Source: Oceanibacterium hippocampi (lineage in GTDB: Bacteria > Pseudomonadota > Alphaproteobacteria > Sneathiellales > Sneathiellaceae). From it: a DNA stretch of 64,000 nucleotides. This document shows, in pieces, positions 62,007 through 64,000 of the stretch. Where the stretch lies: contig NZ_FWFR01000001.1 of NCBI RefSeq assembly GCF_900172325.1, forward strand, positions 806,001-870,000. The letters are read 5' to 3'. The notes beneath the pieces were generated by a model. That model saw only the letters and a program-made list of their open reading frames with translations. It did no database searches and was not told the DNA's origin. Within the stretch, counting starts at the first letter, position 1. Each line of letters opens with the position of its first letter. Both the position numbers and the translations under genes were made by a program.

Positions 62007-62876
62007 GTGTTGAACGATTCCGAAGGCAGTACAGGCGCGCTCGAAACGCTGCGCGCCGAGATCGACCGCATCGACGACCAGCTGCTGACACTCATTCAGC
62101 AACGGGTCGCCTGCGTCAACGACATCGCGCGCGCGAAACAGGCGAACGGCGGCCGGCCGGGCATTCGCCCGGGCCGCGAGGCGATGATCCTGCGCCGCCT
62201 CCTGGCCGGCTACGACAACGCCCTGCCGGTCCAGGTCGTGGTGCGGATCTGGCGCGAACTGATTTCCGCCTTCTGCCGTTTCCAGAGCCCTTACTCGGTC
62301 GCGGTCGTCGCGCCGGAGAAGTCGGTCGGCTACTGGGACCTGGCGCGCTCCCATTACGGAACCGCGACGCCGACCTCGCTGCATCGCTCGCAGCATGTCG
62401 TCCTGAGCACCGTCTCGGCCGATTCTGACGTCGTCGGGATCCTGCCCTGGCCGTGCCCGGAAGGCGATGAGGAACCCTGGTGGATCCAGCTCGTCGCCGG
62501 CGGCGAACGGACCCCGCAGATCATCGCCAAGCTGCCCTTCCTCGAACCCGGCGGTGGCCGCTTCGAGGATCTGAGCGCGATGGCGGTCGCCAATGTCGAT
62601 CCCGAACCGTCCGGCGACGACATCACGCTGGCCGTCGCTGTGACCCGCGAGCAGGTCAGCCGGGCCCGCTTCAACACCGAGATCGAACGAGCCGGAATTC
62701 CCGGGCATTGCATCGATTCGCGCCAGGCTCGCTCGGGCGGCGACTGGATGCAGCTCATCGAAATCGACGGTTTCGTCGAACGCGGCGATCCACGCCTCGA
62801 GGCGCTCCAGGCCGCCGAAGGGGCCGACATCGAGCGCATCGTCGTGCTCGGCGCTTACGCCAAGCCGCTTCACTAG
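62007..62876 (+). CDS. Chorismate mutase with decayed prephenate dehydratase/ACT region
   Basis: 289 residues. The first 90 are a complete AroQ-type chorismate mutase (ALETLRAEIDRIDDQLLTLI and RQRVA-like QQRVACVNDIARAK). The rest follows the layout of a P-protein: YSVAVVAPEKSVGYWD matches the start of prephenate dehydratase, GGGRFEDLS stands where the catalytic Thr-Arg-Phe should be (Gly replaces Thr), and DSRQ plus WMQLIEIDGFVERGDPRLEAL and RIVVLGAYAKPL match the ACT domain. The region is shorter than normal. I infer a mutase with a regulatory or structural tail but no dehydratase activity. GTG at 62007 is chosen; TTG at 62010 is equally possible. Confidence 0.82.
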   Translation: MLNDSEGSTGALETLRAEIDRIDDQLLTLIQQRVACVNDIARAKQANGGRPGIRPGREAMILRRLLAGYDNALPVQVVVRIWRELISAFCRFQSPYSVAVVAPEKSVGYWDLARSHYGTATPTSLHRSQHVVLSTVSADSDVVGILPWPCPEGDEEPWWIQLVAGGERTPQIIAKLPFLEPGGGRFEDLSAMAVANVDPEPSGDDITLAVAVTREQVSRARFNTEIERAGIPGHCIDSRQARSGGDWMQLIEIDGFVERGDPRLEALQAAEGADIERIVVLGAYAKPLH

Positions 62877-62915
62877 AGATCCGATCAGGCGACATTCCTC
62901 ACCCGGGAGATTGAG

Positions 62916-64000
62916 TTGAGCTTGCCCGAACCGCAGCCAGGCATCATGGCGATCAAACCCTATCGTGGCGGCGCCCACAGCGCCGAGGGTGTCGAGCGGG
63001 TGATCACGCTGTCGGCGAACGAGTCGCCGCTCGGGCCGAGTCCCAAGGCGGTCGCGGCGGTTCGCGCCATGGCCGATCATGCCCATCGCTATCCGGACGG
63101 CGGCGCCACGGCGCTCCGCGAGGCGCTGGCCGCACACTACGGGCTCGAGGCCGATCGCATCATCTGCTCGAACGGCTCCGACGAGCTGATTTCGCTGCTC
63201 TGCGCCGCCTATGTCGGGCCGGGCGACGAGATCGTCATGAGCCGGCATGGCTTCCTGATGTATCCGATCGCCGCGACCGTCTGCGGCGGCAAGGTGGTGA
63301 TGGCGCCGGAGAACGAGCTCACCGCCAATGTCGATGCGCTGATCGCCGCGGTGAGCGACAGGACGCGGATCTGTTTTCTCGCGAACCCGAACAACCCGAC
63401 CGGGACGATGCTGCCGAGCGACGAGGTCGCGCGGCTGCGTGACGGCCTGCCCGAGCGTGTCCTGCTGGTGATCGACGCGGCCTATGCCGAATATGTCACG
63501 CGGAACGATTACAGCGCCGGCATGGATCTGGTTGCCCGTCATGACAACGTGATCATGACGCGGACCTTCTCGAAGATCTACGGGCTGGCCGGGCTCAGGA
63601 TCGGCTGGGCCTACGGCGCACCGGGCGTGATCGAGGTGCTGCACCGGGTCCGTGGGCCGTTCAACACCAATGCGGTTGCCCAGGCCGCGGCCATCGCGGC
63701 GCTCGCCGATGTTGCCCATGTCGACGCGGCCCGGAGCCACAACGATATCTGGCGACCTTGGCTGGAACGGGAATTCCGTGCCCTCGGCCTGGAGGTCACG
63801 CCGAGTGTCGGCAATTTCCTGCTTGTCCATTTCCCGGGCGGTGACAAGGGCGCGCAGGCGGCCGACGCCTTCCTGGTCAAGCGCGGCATCCTGCTTCGCG
63901 ACATGCAGGCATACGGTTTCGATCATGCGCTTCGCGTGACCGTCGGGCTCGAGGAGGAGAACCGGGCCCTGGTCGCCGCCCTCGCCGATTTCCTCGGCGC
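62916..64000 (+). CDS. hisC: Histidinol-phosphate (or aromatic) aminotransferase, cut by window end
   Basis: Class I/II PLP aminotransferase of the HisC family; 361 codons are present and the stop lies beyond 64000, so it is nearly complete. It shows LSANESPLGPSP, YPDGGATALREALA, the PLP block NPNNPTGTM and the Schiff-base Lys in TFSKIYGLAGLRIGW. It starts with TTG at 62916 with GGGAG seven bases upstream. In alphaproteobacteria hisC often follows chorismate mutase and precedes a prephenate/arogenate dehydrogenase, and the enzyme may also transaminate phenylpyruvate. Confidence 0.92.
   Translation, partial: MSLPEPQPGIMAIKPYRGGAHSAEGVERVITLSANESPLGPSPKAVAAVRAMADHAHRYPDGGATALREALAAHYGLEADRIICSNGSDELISLLCAAYVGPGDEIVMSRHGFLMYPIAATVCGGKVVMAPENELTANVDALIAAVSDRTRICFLANPNNPTGTMLPSDEVARLRDGLPERVLLVIDAAYAEYVTRNDYSAGMDLVARHDNVIMTRTFSKIYGLAGLRIGWAYGAPGVIEVLHRVRGPFNTNAVAQAAAIAALADVAHVDAARSHNDIWRPWLEREFRALGLEVTPSVGNFLLVHFPGGDKGAQAADAFLVKRGILLRDMQAYGFDHALRVTVGLEEENRALVAALADFLG

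Noticed and set aside
1-64000. CRISPR array, prophage or defence island
   Set aside because: I found no regularly spaced repeats, no phage structural or integrase genes and no cas, toxin-antitoxin or restriction genes.

Overview
The window is a stretch of GC-rich chromosome (roughly two thirds G+C by eye) from a free-living alphaproteobacterium, most likely of the Rhodospirillales. The pointers are the argD-argF-hslO order, metX-metW, a chorismate mutase next to hisC, the PHA cluster with phaR, and a SAM-II riboswitch, which is a mainly alphaproteobacterial class. There is one tRNA (Gly-CCC). I see no rRNA, insertion sequence, phage, plasmid gene or CRISPR array, so this is ordinary core and metabolic chromosome. 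Many genes start with GTG or TTG, and several neighbours overlap as ATGA or TTGA, which suggests translational coupling.

1-8 kb: a small unknown protein, a thiolase, a MeaB/ArgK GTPase, an ArsC-family reductase, an orphan ABC-2 permease, the arginine genes argD-argF with their own promoter and a leader hairpin over the argD ribosome site, Hsp33 and a lipoprotein. 8-24.6 kb: a cytochrome P450, argE, a TetR-RND efflux operon, TrkH, folE, apaG, an OmpA-like lipoprotein, metZ behind a complete promoter/SAM-II aptamer/terminator unit, and a YnjBCD-type ABC importer. 24.7-33 kb: tRNA-Gly, an OmpR-type regulator, a 980-residue membrane protein joining an ExeA-like pseudo-ATPase to a coiled coil and ankyrin repeats, an amidase, and an SLC13-type transporter coupled to a LysR gene.

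33-46 kb: an enoyl-CoA hydratase, a NifU protein with an extra NifU-like domain lacking the CxxC loop, a class III adenylate cyclase, a thioesterase, a small membrane protein, a bifunctional 2-aminobenzoyl-CoA/salicylyl-CoA monooxygenase-reductase behind a strong palindrome, a DUF4170 protein, a gamma-glutamyltransferase, a ketopantoate-reductase-like protein and an oxalate-CoA-ligase-like synthetase. 46-50 kb: an AT-rich control region and a glycine betaine/proline importer (proVWX type). 50-54.4 kb: polyhydroxyalkanoate metabolism (phaR, a small protein, a PhaC-like hydrolase, phaA, phaB), with one decamer repeated in front of these genes. 54.4-64 kb: an EamA exporter, an AsmA-like protein, a cupin, a methyltransferase overlapping a large MscS channel tail to tail, metW-metX, a chorismate mutase fused to what looks like a decayed prephenate dehydratase/ACT region, and the start of hisC.

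The genes supply arginine, methionine, histidine/aromatic and folate precursors, carbon storage (PHA) and osmotic control (TrkH, ProVWX, MscS). Methionine synthesis is split: metZ is under SAM-II control while metXW, 41 kb away, has only an ordinary promoter candidate. The least expected items are the pseudo-ATPase/ankyrin protein, the decayed P-protein, the loop-deleted NifU domain, the overlapping hairpins behind the SAM-II aptamer and the shared decamer of the PHA genes.
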